In this document: positions 1-8,218 of the stretch, one piece after another
Position numbering within the stretch: the first letter of the stretch is position 1
Layout: each line of letters begins with the position of its first letter
Assembly (NCBI RefSeq): GCF_019679435.2
Contig: NZ_CP139781.1
Span: 4,770,001-4,834,000, forward strand
Origin: Actomonas aquatica
GTDB taxonomy: Bacteria > Verrucomicrobiota > Verrucomicrobiia > Opitutales > Opitutaceae
Direction of reading: 5' to 3'
Length of the DNA: 64,000 nucleotides
Program-made: the position numbers and the translations under genes
The notes under the pieces: generated by a model
The model's database searches: none
What the model saw: the letters and a program-made list of their open reading frames with translations, nothing else
Told to the model about the DNA's origin: nothing

Positions 1-1747
1 CGCGGGCGCGGATGCGGCGGCCGAGTTCGACCTTGCCGGTGATGAGCGAGACCGGGATGGAGAAAACGAGTCCGGCGAGCACCGGCGACAACCACCAGGC
101 GAGGGCGGGTTGTATCCACCACGCCACGACAAACCAGGCGATGCCGATGCCGGTGTGGGCGACGTGGGTGAGGATTACCTCGCGCCATTCCGGTTCGCCG
201 TCCTGACCGCGGCGTTGGGCGATCCATTGCACGCCCTGTCCGCCGAGAACCTTGGCGATGAATTTGCTGTGGAAGAGCATGAGCACCGGTGCGATGAGCG
301 TGAAGGCGATGGTTTCCAGCACGACGCCGCCGAGCAGCCGAGCGCCGCCGCCGAAGGCGCGCCACTCGTCGGGGTGGCGGCGCAGGTCGAGCAGCGCGAG
401 GAGTTTGGGCAGGAAGAGCAGACCCATGGTGCCGGCGAAGAGCAGGATGCCTTGCGTGGCGAAGGTCAGATTCCAGGTGGGGAAAACCGAAGCGCCGGGC
501 AGCACGCTGAGGCCGGTGGCCTGTTGGCGGAAGGCGATGACGGTGGAGAGCACGAGGAACGCGAGCCACAGCGGCGAGGCGAGAAAGGCCATGATGCCGA
601 GCAGCAGGTGGAGGCGGTTGGCGCCGTGGAGACCGCGCGCGGCGACGAGCCAGGCGTGTTGGAGGTTGCCCTGCAGCCAGCGACGATCGCGTTTGGCGTA
701 GTCGATGAGGTTGGCCGGGCCCTCCTCGTAACTGCCGGCGAGATCGGTCGCGAGCCAGACGGCCCAACCGCCGCGGCGCATGAGGGCGGCCTCGACGTAA
801 TCGTGCGACAGGATGCGACCGCCGAAGGGTTCGTTGCCGGGCAGATCGGGCAGCGAGCAGTGCTCGATGAACGGGGCGGTGCGAATGATGGCGTTGTGGC
901 CCCAGTAGTTGCCGTTGCCGAGTTGCCAGGTGTTGAGGCCGGCGGCGAAGACGCTGCCGTAAAGGCGGCTGGCAAACTGTTGCAGGCGGGCAAAGAGGGT
1001 TTCGCCGCGCACGAGGCGCGGGATGGTTTGGATGATGCCGGTGCGCGGGTTGGCTTCCATCAGGCGCACGAGGGTCACGATGGTGGAGCCGGCCATGATG
1101 CTGTCGGCGTCGAGCACGACCATGTATTGATGGCGCGAGCCCCAGCGGCGGCAGAAGTCGGCCATGTTGCCGGCCTTCTTGTTGGTGTTGACGCGGCGCT
1201 TGCGGTAGAAAATCCGGCCGCGGGCATCGAGCTCCTTGGTGAGGCGCACCCACAGGGCCTCCTCCTCGACCCAGCGGTTGGGATCGGAGGAATCGCTGAG
1301 GATAAAAAACTCGAAGCGGTCGAGCTCACCGGCCTCGGCGATCGATTCGTAGATGGCGCGCAGGCCGAGGAACACCCGCTCGGGGTCCTCGTTGCAGATC
1401 GGCATGACGATGGCGGTCGAGGCGTTGGGCGGCAGCGGCGTTTGGTCGGCGTCGGGTGGGAGCGTGTTGAGCACGCGCAAGGGGTCGGCCGCGCCGTAGC
1501 GGCGGCGTTGCCAGAAGCCGACGAGGGCCTGGCTGGAACCGAAAGCGACGAGGCTGAAGAGCACGACAAAGAGGATGAAGTGGGCGATCTTCCAGGCGTC
1601 GAAACCGAGGCGCCAGTGGAGGTCGAACATGAGCAGACTGGCGGGCAGCACGAAAGCGGCGGTGGCCATGCCGACACGCCAGCGCAGCCAACGGGCCTGG
1701 CCGCGGCTGAGGTCTTGCACGGAAGGAGCGGAACGGGAGGAGCTCAT
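1..1747 (-). CDS. opgH: Glucan biosynthesis glucosyltransferase OpgH (MdoH), 3' end outside window
   Basis: Inner-membrane family 2 glycosyltransferase that polymerises UDP-glucose into the backbone of osmoregulated periplasmic glucans. About 582 residues are visible and the C-terminus runs off the window start. Two N-terminal membrane segments (about residues 18-45 and 50-78) precede the cytosolic catalytic domain. That domain has the opening motif IVMPICNED, then LSDSSDPNRW near 150, LDADS near 212, SHDYVEAAL near 315 and the acceptor-site motif RDRRWLQGN near 350. Further membrane segments follow. The ATG overlaps the stop of the upstream gene by 4 bases (ATGA), so the two are translationally coupled. 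Unlike E. coli OpgH, which has a long cytosolic N-terminus, this protein starts just before the first membrane segment. Identification is firm from several motifs; the missing C-terminus prevents a length comparison. Confidence 0.95.
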   Translation of the reverse strand, partial: MSSSRSAPSVQDLSRGQARWLRWRVGMATAAFVLPASLLMFDLHWRLGFDAWKIAHFILFVVLFSLVAFGSSQALVGFWQRRRYGAADPLRVLNTLPPDADQTPLPPNASTAIVMPICNEDPERVFLGLRAIYESIAEAGELDRFEFFILSDSSDPNRWVEEEALWVRLTKELDARGRIFYRKRRVNTNKKAGNMADFCRRWGSRHQYMVVLDADSIMAGSTIVTLVRLMEANPRTGIIQTIPRLVRGETLFARLQQFASRLYGSVFAAGLNTWQLGNGNYWGHNAIIRTAPFIEHCSLPDLPGNEPFGGRILSHDYVEAALMRRGGWAVWLATDLAGSYEEGPANLIDYAKRDRRWLQGNLQHAWLVAARGLHGANRLHLLLGIMAFLASPLWLAFLVLSTVIAFRQQATGLSVLPGASVFPTWNLTFATQGILLFAGTMGLLFLPKLLALLDLRRHPDEWRAFGGGARLLGGVVLETIAFTLIAPVLMLFHSKFIAKVLGGQGVQWIAQRRGQDGEPEWREVILTHVAHTGIGIAWFVVAWWIQPALAWWLSPVLAGLVFSIPVSLITGKVELGRRIRAR

Positions 1748-2379
1748 GGGCGGAAGAGGTGCCAGAGGAGGACGGCGGCGGCGGCGATGGCAGACCAGTA
1801 GAGGAGGGTGCGCAGGCGCGGGGCGCGGCGGACCTTGTCCCAGGTTTGACCGGCGAGATTGGCGACCGGGCCGAGGTCGATCGGCCGCGGGGCCATGTTG
1901 GAAAATTTCAGTTCGGGACCGGCGGAAAGGTAGGCGGCGCGCATCGCCTGTTGGAGGTCCTCGGGGATGGGGCCGGAGTCGAGAAACGCGTCGGGCCAGC
2001 GCTCGGGGACGTCGGCGATCTCGAGGGCGAGGCGGGCGCGGCCGCGGGCGAGATCGGATTCGCTGGCGGAGGAGCCGACCACGCGCTCGATCCAGTCGTT
2101 GATGTGGTGGTCGGCCACCTGCATGGCGGCGGCGACGGGCGTCTCGTGCGGGCAGATGCAACGCTGGGCGCGACCGACGAGCACGGCGGTGAGTTCGGTG
2201 AGGCGCGAACGGCGTTCGAGGCGATGGGCGCGCAGGTAACTCTCCACGCGGGCGAAGGCCTCTTCCCAATCGTCGACGGAGCGCGCCGGTGGGACGGACA
2301 CGGGGGCAGGCGTCGGCGCGGCGGGCGCGGGTGCGGGCGGAGCGGCGGTAGCGACGGCGGATGGAGCGGTGGCGTTCAT
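1744..2379 (-). CDS. Small membrane-anchored protein between opgG and opgH, possible detached OpgH N-terminal domain
   Basis: A 211-aa protein with a Pro/Ala-rich N-terminus (residues 5-32), a soluble helical domain (about 35-150) and one hydrophobic C-terminal segment (about 190-207) ending WHLFRP. It overlaps opgG upstream and opgH downstream, each by ATGA, so all three are made from one transcript with coupled translation. The stretch FSNMAPRPIDLGPV followed by TWDKVRR lies just before the membrane segment. It resembles, from memory, the E. coli OpgH region around PDPWRTNPVGRFWDRLRG, which also precedes its first membrane segment. I infer a separately encoded counterpart of the cytosolic OpgH N-terminal domain, but the match is short. 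Otherwise it is an uncharacterised partner of OpgH. Confidence 0.85.
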   Translation of the reverse strand: MNATAPSAVATAAPPAPAPAAPTPAPVSVPPARSVDDWEEAFARVESYLRAHRLERRSRLTELTAVLVGRAQRCICPHETPVAAAMQVADHHINDWIERVVGSSASESDLARGRARLALEIADVPERWPDAFLDSGPIPEDLQQAMRAAYLSAGPELKFSNMAPRPIDLGPVANLAGQTWDKVRRAPRLRTLLYWSAIAAAAVLLWHLFRP

Positions 2380-3890
2380 GACGAGGAAGTGGGCAGGCGC
2401 CAGGTTTCGCTGATGGCGTCGGGGCCTTGGCGCAGGGTGCAGGTGAGACCGGCCGTCGGGCGTGCGTTGGTCACGATGATGACGCGCCAGCCGGCGCCGT
2501 CGGGCAGGGCTTCGAGGGCTTGGTGCACGACCTCGGCGTCGCCGCCGATTTGGAGGTCGGCGCCGAAGTCGGACGGCGCGAGCTGGGCGAGGTTTTCGCC
2601 GGCGAAATCGACCCACCACATCGGCCGACCCTCGCCGTCGTGGCCATGGCGGGTGGCGGTGACCTGAGCGAGGGAGGCGGGCGGCGGTTGGTCGCCCCAG
2701 ATGAGACGGTAGGAAAAGTGGGACTCATCGCCGGCGGCGACGGGTTGGTCGGGACGCCAGTAGGCGACGACGTTGTCGTGATACTCACTGTCGGTGGGCA
2801 GCTCGCTGAGGCGCAGCTGGCCGGGACCCCAATCCTCGAGGGGTTCGACCCAGGCGGACGGGCGACGATGGTAACCGGCTTCGAGATCCTGATAGTTGGC
2901 GAAGGCGCGGTCGCGTTGGATGAGACCGAAGCCGCGGAGGGAGCTGGTGGGGATGTCGGTGATGCGGGCGTGGGCGACGCGTTGGAGCGGTTGCCATTGG
3001 CGACCGGCGTCGGCGGTTTCGATCCAGAGGCCGTCGGAGTCGTGCACCTCGGGGCGCAGGGTGTTGGCGGGGCGGTCGGAGTTTTCGCCAAACCAGAACA
3101 TGCTGGTGAGGGGCGCCCAGCCGGGATCGGCGACGGCGTTGCGCCAGTAGAGGGCGACGCGCACGGTCATGACGGTTTCGTGGCCGGGATCGATGGTGAA
3201 GGCGTAGGCGCCGGCAACGCTCGGGCTGTCGAGCAGGGCGAACCATTCGAGCGACTCGGCGTCGGCAGTGGGTTTGCGAATCCAGAAGGAAACGAAATCG
3301 GGAAACTCTTCGGCGCGGCCGGGCAGGGCGGCGTCGAGCGCGAGTCCGCGGGCGGAGAGGCCGTAGATGTTGCCGGGGGCGAGGGCGCGGAAGTAACTCG
3401 AGCCGAGGAAGGACACGAGTTCGTCCATGGCCTCGGGGCGGTTCAACGCGTAGTGCACGCGGAAGCCGGCGTAGCCGGAATCGGAGCGCATGCGGCCGGG
3501 ATCTTCGAGGGCGCGGTAGTTGAAGAACTCCTCGCGGAAAGGAATCTCCTGCACGTGGGTGGCACTGGTCTCGTGGAGGAGCACGCGTTGGCTGTTCGCG
3601 CCGCCGCGATGGTAGAAGCGGAGTTGGAAAGGCAGGGCCTGTTCGCCGCCCCAGAGGGAAGCGTCGGCGCGAAACTCGATCTCCCGATAGTCGTTGTAGT
3701 CGAGATCGCGCAGTTTGCGCGGAAGGCGCGGCGCCTCGGGCGGTTTGTAGTCGTTGGCCGCGCGTTCGGCGGCCAGCGATTTCACGTAGTCAAAGTCGAC
3801 CGTGAGTCGTTCGACGCCGGCTCCCCATGTGAAGGACGCCGGTGCGGTGGCGAGCATCGAGAGCAGCAAAAAGGAAGTGAAGCGGGACAT
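2376..3890 (-). CDS. opgG: Periplasmic glucan biosynthesis protein OpgG (MdoG)
   Basis: Periplasmic protein that, with OpgH, builds and branches osmoregulated periplasmic glucans. The chosen start gives 504 aa opening with a Sec signal peptide (MSRFTSFLLLSMLATAPAS then GAGVERL). An ATG 57 bases upstream would put a polar stretch containing two cysteines before the signal, so it is less likely. Family blocks visible include DLDYNDYREIEFR near 65, LALDAALPGRAEEFPDF with FWIRKP in the middle, and the C-terminal immunoglobulin-like part with MWWVDFAGENL. Length fits the usual 500-530 aa. It is the first gene of the opgG/small protein/opgH operon. A TTTATA-like -10 element lies about 45 bases upstream. 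OpgG and the related OpgD cannot be separated by eye. Confidence 0.93.
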   Translation of the reverse strand: MSRFTSFLLLSMLATAPASFTWGAGVERLTVDFDYVKSLAAERAANDYKPPEAPRLPRKLRDLDYNDYREIEFRADASLWGGEQALPFQLRFYHRGGANSQRVLLHETSATHVQEIPFREEFFNYRALEDPGRMRSDSGYAGFRVHYALNRPEAMDELVSFLGSSYFRALAPGNIYGLSARGLALDAALPGRAEEFPDFVSFWIRKPTADAESLEWFALLDSPSVAGAYAFTIDPGHETVMTVRVALYWRNAVADPGWAPLTSMFWFGENSDRPANTLRPEVHDSDGLWIETADAGRQWQPLQRVAHARITDIPTSSLRGFGLIQRDRAFANYQDLEAGYHRRPSAWVEPLEDWGPGQLRLSELPTDSEYHDNVVAYWRPDQPVAAGDESHFSYRLIWGDQPPPASLAQVTATRHGHDGEGRPMWWVDFAGENLAQLAPSDFGADLQIGGDAEVVHQALEALPDGAGWRVIIVTNARPTAGLTCTLRQGPDAISETWRLPTSSS

Positions 3891-4183
3891 ACGCGCTGCA
3901 TGGAGCGGGCAGTTTGAGCATCGGTTCCCGGTATAAAACGAATGCATCGGGAGGACGGTGAGAGGGCGTTTTGCTTAGGTGGGCGAAATGCATGAGACTC
4001 GGTTTTGTGGCGTGGCAAAATGCACGAGCGCCGTGGCGCGGAGCGTGAGGCGGTTGGATGATTTTCCCGGGTAACGCGGGGGGATCGGGGGTGGATCCGG
4101 CGCCTTGGCATGGCCGTTGCGCGAGAACGGAACCGGTCTGCGAAACTTTTTTTGGCCGATCTGAACCATCGCTGCTTTTGCTC
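3891..4183. promoter_or_regulatory. Divergent intergenic region opgG / SDR with paired direct repeats
   Basis: This 293-base gap separates the divergent opgG operon and the dehydrogenase gene. Near-identical 11-mers AAATGCATGAG (3986-3996) and AAATGCACGAG (4018-4028) lie 32 bases apart, about three helical turns, as expected for paired operator half-sites. No coding potential is evident. Function is inferred only from position and spacing. Confidence 0.35.
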
Positions 4184-4996
4184 ATGAAAATCCCGTCCGA
4201 TTCCCCCCTTCAGCACGTCGCTCTCGTCACCGGTGCCGGCTCCGGCCTGGGCCGTGCCACGGCCAAATTGTTGGCGCATGCTGGGGCCAATGTTGGCCTG
4301 CTCGGTCGCACGGAGGAGGAGCTGGAAGAGGTGGCGGAGGAGATTAACGGCAGCGCCGAAACGGTGGGAGAAGCGATGGTCTTGACGGCCGATGTGACCG
4401 ACATGGCGTCGCTGCGCGATGCGGTGGCGGCGTTGGAGTCGCGCTGGGGGCGGCTCGACATCGTGTTTGCCAACGCCGGGATCAATGGCGTGTGGAATGG
4501 CATCGACGCGTTGGAGGAGGACGACTTTGCGAAGACGATTGATATCAATCTCACCGGCACGTTTCGCACCTTGAAGGCGGCGGTGCCGCTCATCCGGCGC
4601 GGCGGGCGTGGTGGGTCGATCATCATCACGGCGTCGGTCAACGGCACGCGGATGTTTTCCAACACCGGCGCGACGGCATACGCCTCATCCAAGGCCGGGC
4701 AGGTCGCGATGGCACGGATGCTGGCGGTGGAGTTGGCGCGCGACGGGATCCGGGTGAACACGATCTGTCCGGGTGCGATTCACTCGGAGATCGACGACAA
4801 TACCGAGCGGCACGATCCGACCCGCATGCGCCTGCCGGTAGAGTTTCCCGACGGCAAGATCCCGCTGACGGGTGAAGAGCCGGGCACGGCGGGGCAGGTG
4901 GCCGAGGCGGTGTGGTTTCTGGCCAGCGACGCGTCCAGTCATACGACGGGCACGGAGCTGTTCATCGACGGCGCGCAGTCGCTGTTCCAAGGCTAA
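4184..4996 (+). CDS. Short-chain dehydrogenase/reductase (SDR)
   Basis: A 270-aa classical SDR, cytosolic, NAD(P)-dependent. Visible motifs in order: cofactor loop TGAGSGLGRA (about residues 16-25), ADVTD (about 68), FANAGIN (about 99-105), IIITASVNG containing the catalytic Ser, and AYASSKAGQ with the catalytic Tyr and Lys. The usual C-terminal block GTELFIDGAQSLF closes the protein. The ATG at MKIPSDSPL starts the Rossmann fold correctly; an in-frame upstream extension from 4058 is not SDR-like. The substrate cannot be deduced: the fold covers sugar, steroid and fatty-acyl substrates. It stands alone, divergent from opgG and followed after 77 bases by an exonuclease gene. Confidence 0.93.
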   Translation: MKIPSDSPLQHVALVTGAGSGLGRATAKLLAHAGANVGLLGRTEEELEEVAEEINGSAETVGEAMVLTADVTDMASLRDAVAALESRWGRLDIVFANAGINGVWNGIDALEEDDFAKTIDINLTGTFRTLKAAVPLIRRGGRGGSIIITASVNGTRMFSNTGATAYASSKAGQVAMARMLAVELARDGIRVNTICPGAIHSEIDDNTERHDPTRMRLPVEFPDGKIPLTGEEPGTAGQVAEAVWFLASDASSHTTGTELFIDGAQSLFQG

Positions 4997-5073
4997 GGCT
5001 GAGGCGGAGTAAATCGCGACCTGACAGCTGCGGGCTTGTGCTGCGGGGCGGAACCGGGTTTCGCTGGTCGGTG

Positions 5074-5739
5074 ATGTCCTGGCCGGCGCAGACCATACAC
5101 TTCATCGATTTCGAAGGCGGGGCGACGTGCGGCATCCTCGAATACGGGGTGGTGACGTTGCGCGGTGGTGAGATTGTGGATACGGCAACGCGGCTGTGTC
5201 GGGCGACCGGCCGAGTGCGGCCGGAGGACGTGGCGGTGCACGGCATCGAGCCGATGGCGGTGGCGGAGGAGGCGCCGTTTACGGAGGAGTTTGAACGTTT
5301 CGCGAGTCTGCGGGAGAGCGGACCGCTGGCCGCGCACTTTGCGAACGCGGAGAACACGATGCTGAAAAGCGTGTGGCCCTACGCGCGGCAGGCGCCGGAT
5401 TGGGTGCGCCCGGGGGCTGTATCCACGGAGTGGGGACCATGGATCGATACGGGGCGTTTGTATCCGCAACTTTACCTCGGGTTGGAGTCGGCGCGACTGG
5501 AGGAATTGGTGGGGCGGATGCGGTTGCAGAACGAGTTGGACCGGGTCGCGTTGGAGCTGTGTCCGCTGGATCGGCGACGTTACCATGCGGCGCTCTATGA
5601 TGCGCTGGCGGGGGCGCTGTTGCTGCGACATCTGGCCACGGAACCGGAAGTGGCGGCGCAGTCGTTACCGTGGCTGCTCACCATGAGCACGCTTGATCCG
5701 GACAAGCGGGAGGCGATGACGCAGGGCGACCTGTTTTAA
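5074..5739 (+). CDS. DEDDh 3'-5' exonuclease, DnaQ-like
   Basis: A 221-aa protein resembling the proofreading exonuclease superfamily. FIDFEGG near the N-terminus supplies the D-x-E of motif Exo I, the AHFANAENTML block near 90 fits Exo II, and RRYHAALYDALAGALLL near 175 fits the H-x(4)-D of Exo III. It lacks polymerase or clamp-binding regions and is too short for PolC. The start was taken at ATG 5074 (MSWPAQTIHF); a GTG one codon earlier is equally possible. The next gene starts 32 bases downstream across an 8-bp-period repeat array. Likely a stand-alone DNA or RNA exonuclease; whether it supports Pol III or nucleic acid turnover cannot be told. Confidence 0.85.
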   Translation: MSWPAQTIHFIDFEGGATCGILEYGVVTLRGGEIVDTATRLCRATGRVRPEDVAVHGIEPMAVAEEAPFTEEFERFASLRESGPLAAHFANAENTMLKSVWPYARQAPDWVRPGAVSTEWGPWIDTGRLYPQLYLGLESARLEELVGRMRLQNELDRVALELCPLDRRRYHAALYDALAGALLLRHLATEPEVAAQSLPWLLTMSTLDPDKREAMTQGDLF

Positions 5740-5742
5740 AAA

Positions 5743-5769
5743 GCTGAAACGCTGAAGGCTGAAAGCTGA
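5743..5769 (+). repeat. GCTGAAA-type degenerate tandem repeat array
   Basis: Four imperfect copies, GCTGAAAC, GCTGAAG, GCTGAAA and GCTGA, fill the 32-base gap between the exonuclease stop and the next ATG, where a ribosome binding site would be expected. The same 8-bp unit occurs at 7097-7127 and 12312-12343. Confidence 0.85.
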
Positions 5770-5771
5770 TT

Positions 5772-6341
5772 ATGGGGAAGCGCGCTAAACCGGAACTGTC
5801 GGCAGCTGAGTTGAAGCGCAAGGGCGTGCCCGCGCCGCAGAGTGGTTTGGAGCGAGCGATGTTGGAGGGCTACAAGGAGGACATGATGGCTTTCATGGAT
5901 GCGCACCCGGCGGCGCTGGCGGAGGCGATCATGTTGGCCCCGACGGATCGGCAGCCGTATGCGTGGCGGGCGGCGTGGTTGATCAATACTCGCATGGAGG
6001 ACAATGATGCGCGGGTGCGGCCGGCGATCGATGGCTTGTTGGCGGCTTTGCCGGAGCGAGCCGACGGGCATCAACGGGAGATTCTGCGCATCCTTACGCG
6101 CATGGATTTGAACGACGAGCAGGAGGGCACCTTGTTCAACCATACGGTGGCGTTCTGGGAGGACGTGCGCAAAAAGCCGGCGCTGCGGTGGTTCGCGATC
6201 CGGTTCATCCTGCAGATGCTGGCCAAATATCCGGACCTGGAGGGCGAGGTGAAAGTCCTCACGCAACGACCGTATCTGCAGCCGCTATCGCCGGGGGTGC
6301 GCCGTTCGGTGGAACGGATGTTGGCGAAGGTGTTCGGTTAG
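5772..6341 (+). CDS. Helical repeat-like protein of unknown function
   Basis: A 189-aa soluble, mostly alpha-helical protein with no signal peptide or membrane segment. After a basic N-terminus (MGKRAKPELSAAELKRKG), amphipathic helices succeed one another (MDAHPAALAEAIMLAP, AWRAAWLINTRMEDND, VRPAIDGLLAALPERADG, QREILRILTRMDLN, RWFAIRFILQMLAKYP). This resembles HEAT or Armadillo-type repeats used for protein binding. I recognise no specific family. It begins three bases after a repeat array with no clear Shine-Dalgarno, and its TAG stop overlaps the stop of the convergent glycosyltransferase gene. Confidence 0.8.
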   Translation: MGKRAKPELSAAELKRKGVPAPQSGLERAMLEGYKEDMMAFMDAHPAALAEAIMLAPTDRQPYAWRAAWLINTRMEDNDARVRPAIDGLLAALPERADGHQREILRILTRMDLNDEQEGTLFNHTVAFWEDVRKKPALRWFAIRFILQMLAKYPDLEGEVKVLTQRPYLQPLSPGVRRSVERMLAKVFG

Positions 6342-7081
6342 CTTCGCCCGGTGAGGAGCTCTCGTAGCATGAGCCAAAAAAAGCGCGGGTGGGTGCGGAG
6401 GTAGCGCGGACCGAGGCGGCCCGGTTCGCGGCAGATGCGGTAAAGCCACTCAAAGCCAATGCGCTGGATCCAGCGAGGGGCTTGGGCAATGCGGCCGCTG
6501 TGAAAGTCAAAGGCGGCGCCGACGCCGATGAGCAGGCCTGCTTCGAGGCGCGGCGCGAGGCGGGCCATGAAGCGTTCCTGTTTCGGCGTGCTGATGCCGA
6601 CCCAGACGACGTGTGGACGCGCCGTGGCGATGTCGGCGATGAGGACATTTTCCTCCTCGGCGGTGAGCTCACGATAGGGCGGAGTGTGGGTGCCGGCGAC
6701 CGCGAGGCCGGGGAAGCGTTGGGAAAGTTTGGCGGCGAGGTCGGTCGCAACTCCGGGTGCTCCGCCGTAGAAATAGTGGCGGAGTCCACTGGCGCGGCCG
6801 GCGTCACAGACGGCGAGAAGCAAGTCGGGACCGTAAACGCGTTGGGTGCCGGGCGGGCCTCGCCAGACGAGTGGCATGCCATCGGTGGTGACGAGGAAGG
6901 CTTGGTTGAAGATCTCCCGCAGCGCCGGGTCGTCGCGGGTTTCGATGATGCTGCGCGCGTCGGCAACACACACGTAGCCGGAGCGCGGGGTCGCCGATGT
7001 TTCGATCACCAGCCGGGTGGCGCGAGCGAGGTCGAGGGCGTGCACGCCGACGCCGAGGACATTGTAGCGAGGAGGAAGCAA
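6338..7081 (-). CDS. WecG/TagA/CpsF family glycosyltransferase
   Basis: A 247-aa family 26 glycosyltransferase that transfers a sugar (ManNAc or ManNAcA in known members) onto a lipid-linked acceptor during surface polysaccharide or teichoic acid synthesis, at the cytoplasmic face of the membrane. Typical blocks are YNVLGVGVHALDL at the start, LVTTDGMPLVWR near 70 with the T-x-D-G-M-P signature, VYGPDLLLAVCD, YFYGGAPGVA, VWVGISTPKQERFMA near 165 and GFEWLYRICREP near 215. No ATG is available at the N-terminus. I chose TTG 7081 (translated as MLPPRYNVLG), which places the fold correctly; a GTG inside GVGVHAL would be too short. The long in-frame extension upstream to 7933 is a shadow of the HAD gene. 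Confidence 0.88.
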   Translation of the reverse strand: MLPPRYNVLGVGVHALDLARATRLVIETSATPRSGYVCVADARSIIETRDDPALREIFNQAFLVTTDGMPLVWRGPPGTQRVYGPDLLLAVCDAGRASGLRHYFYGGAPGVATDLAAKLSQRFPGLAVAGTHTPPYRELTAEEENVLIADIATARPHVVWVGISTPKQERFMARLAPRLEAGLLIGVGAAFDFHSGRIAQAPRWIQRIGFEWLYRICREPGRLGPRYLRTHPRFFWLMLRELLTGRS

Positions 7082-7096
7082 ACGACGTCTACAAAC

Positions 7097-7127
7097 GCTG
7101 AAAGCGGAAAGGCTGAAAAGCTGAAAT
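7097..7127. repeat. GCTGAAA-type degenerate tandem repeat array
   Basis: Four tandem units, GCTGAAA, GCGGAAAG, GCTGAAAA and GCTGAAAT, lie in the gap between the HAD gene and the downstream glycosyltransferase, just before its TTG start. Same family as 5743-5769 and 12312-12343. Confidence 0.85.
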
Positions 7128-7152
7128 AGGCCGGCGCGAAGGCTGACTTTAA

Positions 7153-7800
7153 CTATAGCGAAGTCAGCAATGCGGCCGGGGGGACGTCGGCGAGCGTGTC
7201 GAGGCGGCGGGCGGCGTGAGTGAAGGTGTGGTCGACGGTGCAGGGGTTGGGGATGACGACCACCCGCAGGCCCGCGGCGTGGGCGGCGTGGTGACCGGGC
7301 ACGGAGTCTTCGAAAGCGATGGCGGCGGCGGGATCGGCAGTGAGGCGGCGGCAGGCCTCCAAGTAGACGTCGGGGGCGGGTTTGCCGTGCGGCACGTCCT
7401 CGCGGCAGACCACGGTGGCAAACCGTTCGAAGAGGCCGAGGCGTTGCAGGTGACGATCGACGTGGTCGTGCGGCGAGTTGGAGGCGACGGCCAGCGGGAT
7501 GCCCTCGGCGTGGGCGTGATCGAGCAGGGCGACCACGCCGGGCAGGATGGGTTGGTCGGAAATGATGCGGTCTTTCAGGATTACAAAACGATCCTGCAGG
7601 TGGTCGCGGTCGACGGCGGGGGGGATGCCTTCCCACGGATCGAATACAATGCCGACGTGGCCGATGATGCCGGCGCCGCGGGCGCGATCGAAGGCGCAGC
7701 CCTGTTCCTGATGAACCGCGGACCACGCGTCGATGAGGGCGGTTTCCGTGTCGAGGATGAGGCCGTCGAAATCGAGCACCAATGCAGAAGGCAATGCCAT
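7153..7800 (-). CDS. HAD superfamily phosphatase, beta-phosphoglucomutase-like
   Basis: A 215-aa cytosolic HAD hydrolase with a helical cap. Motif I is LVLDFDGLILDTE with the nucleophile and acid Asp residues (about 10-17), motif II is VASNS (about 107), motif III is HGKPAPDVY with the Lys (about 138), and motif IV is IAFEDSVPG (about 160). Family relatives are phosphoglycolate phosphatase, beta-phosphoglucomutase and sugar phosphatases; the substrate is not readable from sequence. It lies upstream of the glycosyltransferase on the same strand, separated by 71 bases that include a repeat array, so the two may share a transcript. Confidence 0.92.
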   Translation of the reverse strand: MALPSALVLDFDGLILDTETALIDAWSAVHQEQGCAFDRARGAGIIGHVGIVFDPWEGIPPAVDRDHLQDRFVILKDRIISDQPILPGVVALLDHAHAEGIPLAVASNSPHDHVDRHLQRLGLFERFATVVCREDVPHGKPAPDVYLEACRRLTADPAAAIAFEDSVPGHHAAHAAGLRVVVIPNPCTVDHTFTHAARRLDTLADVPPAALLTSL

Positions 7801-7920
7801 GGCAGAGGGATGCGCGGGCAGATGCAGAGCGCAAGCAGCAGGGCGGATTTGGCGGGCGAGCGGGAACCAGCCGGAAGGCGCCCGGTCCGTGCCATCGAAC
7901 CCTCAACCGGAGAAATCCCC

Positions 7921-8109
7921 ATGTCCAAAGCACAGCCCAACTCCTCCAGCCCCAACCCTGAAGCCGCCGCGGTTAAGCGTCCGAGCGAGAATCAGAAGGC
8001 ACAGATCAAGCAGCAAAAGATCGAACAAACGGGGCTGAACAGCCGGATCCGCGGCCATGTCTCGGCGCGAGGTCGACGAGAGCAGGCGAAGAGCGACGCG
8101 AAAGGTTAG
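7921..8109 (+). CDS. Small basic protein, 62 aa, unknown
   Basis: A 62-aa, strongly hydrophilic protein rich in Lys, Arg and Gln (SENQKAQIKQQKIEQTG, then RIRGHVSARGRREQAK). There is no membrane segment. A good ribosome binding site (CCGGAGAA) precedes the ATG by about seven bases, which supports real translation. It lies between the divergent HAD gene and the M3 peptidase. The composition suggests nucleic-acid or ribosome binding, but I recognise no family. Confidence 0.7.
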   Translation: MSKAQPNSSSPNPEAAAVKRPSENQKAQIKQQKIEQTGLNSRIRGHVSARGRREQAKSDAKG

Positions 8110-8218
8110 GCCGGTCGGCTAAACTGGCGGCGGGAGGGGCATGTCGCAAAGCGATGGACAGACCGGTTTGCCCCTGCACTTGGCTTGCCGCGGGCACGGG
8201 ATTAGCTGGGGATGAGCA

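Noticed and set aside
110-1801. 563-codon plus-strand frame at the window start
   Set aside because: It is the antisense of opgH, whose catalytic motifs are unambiguous.
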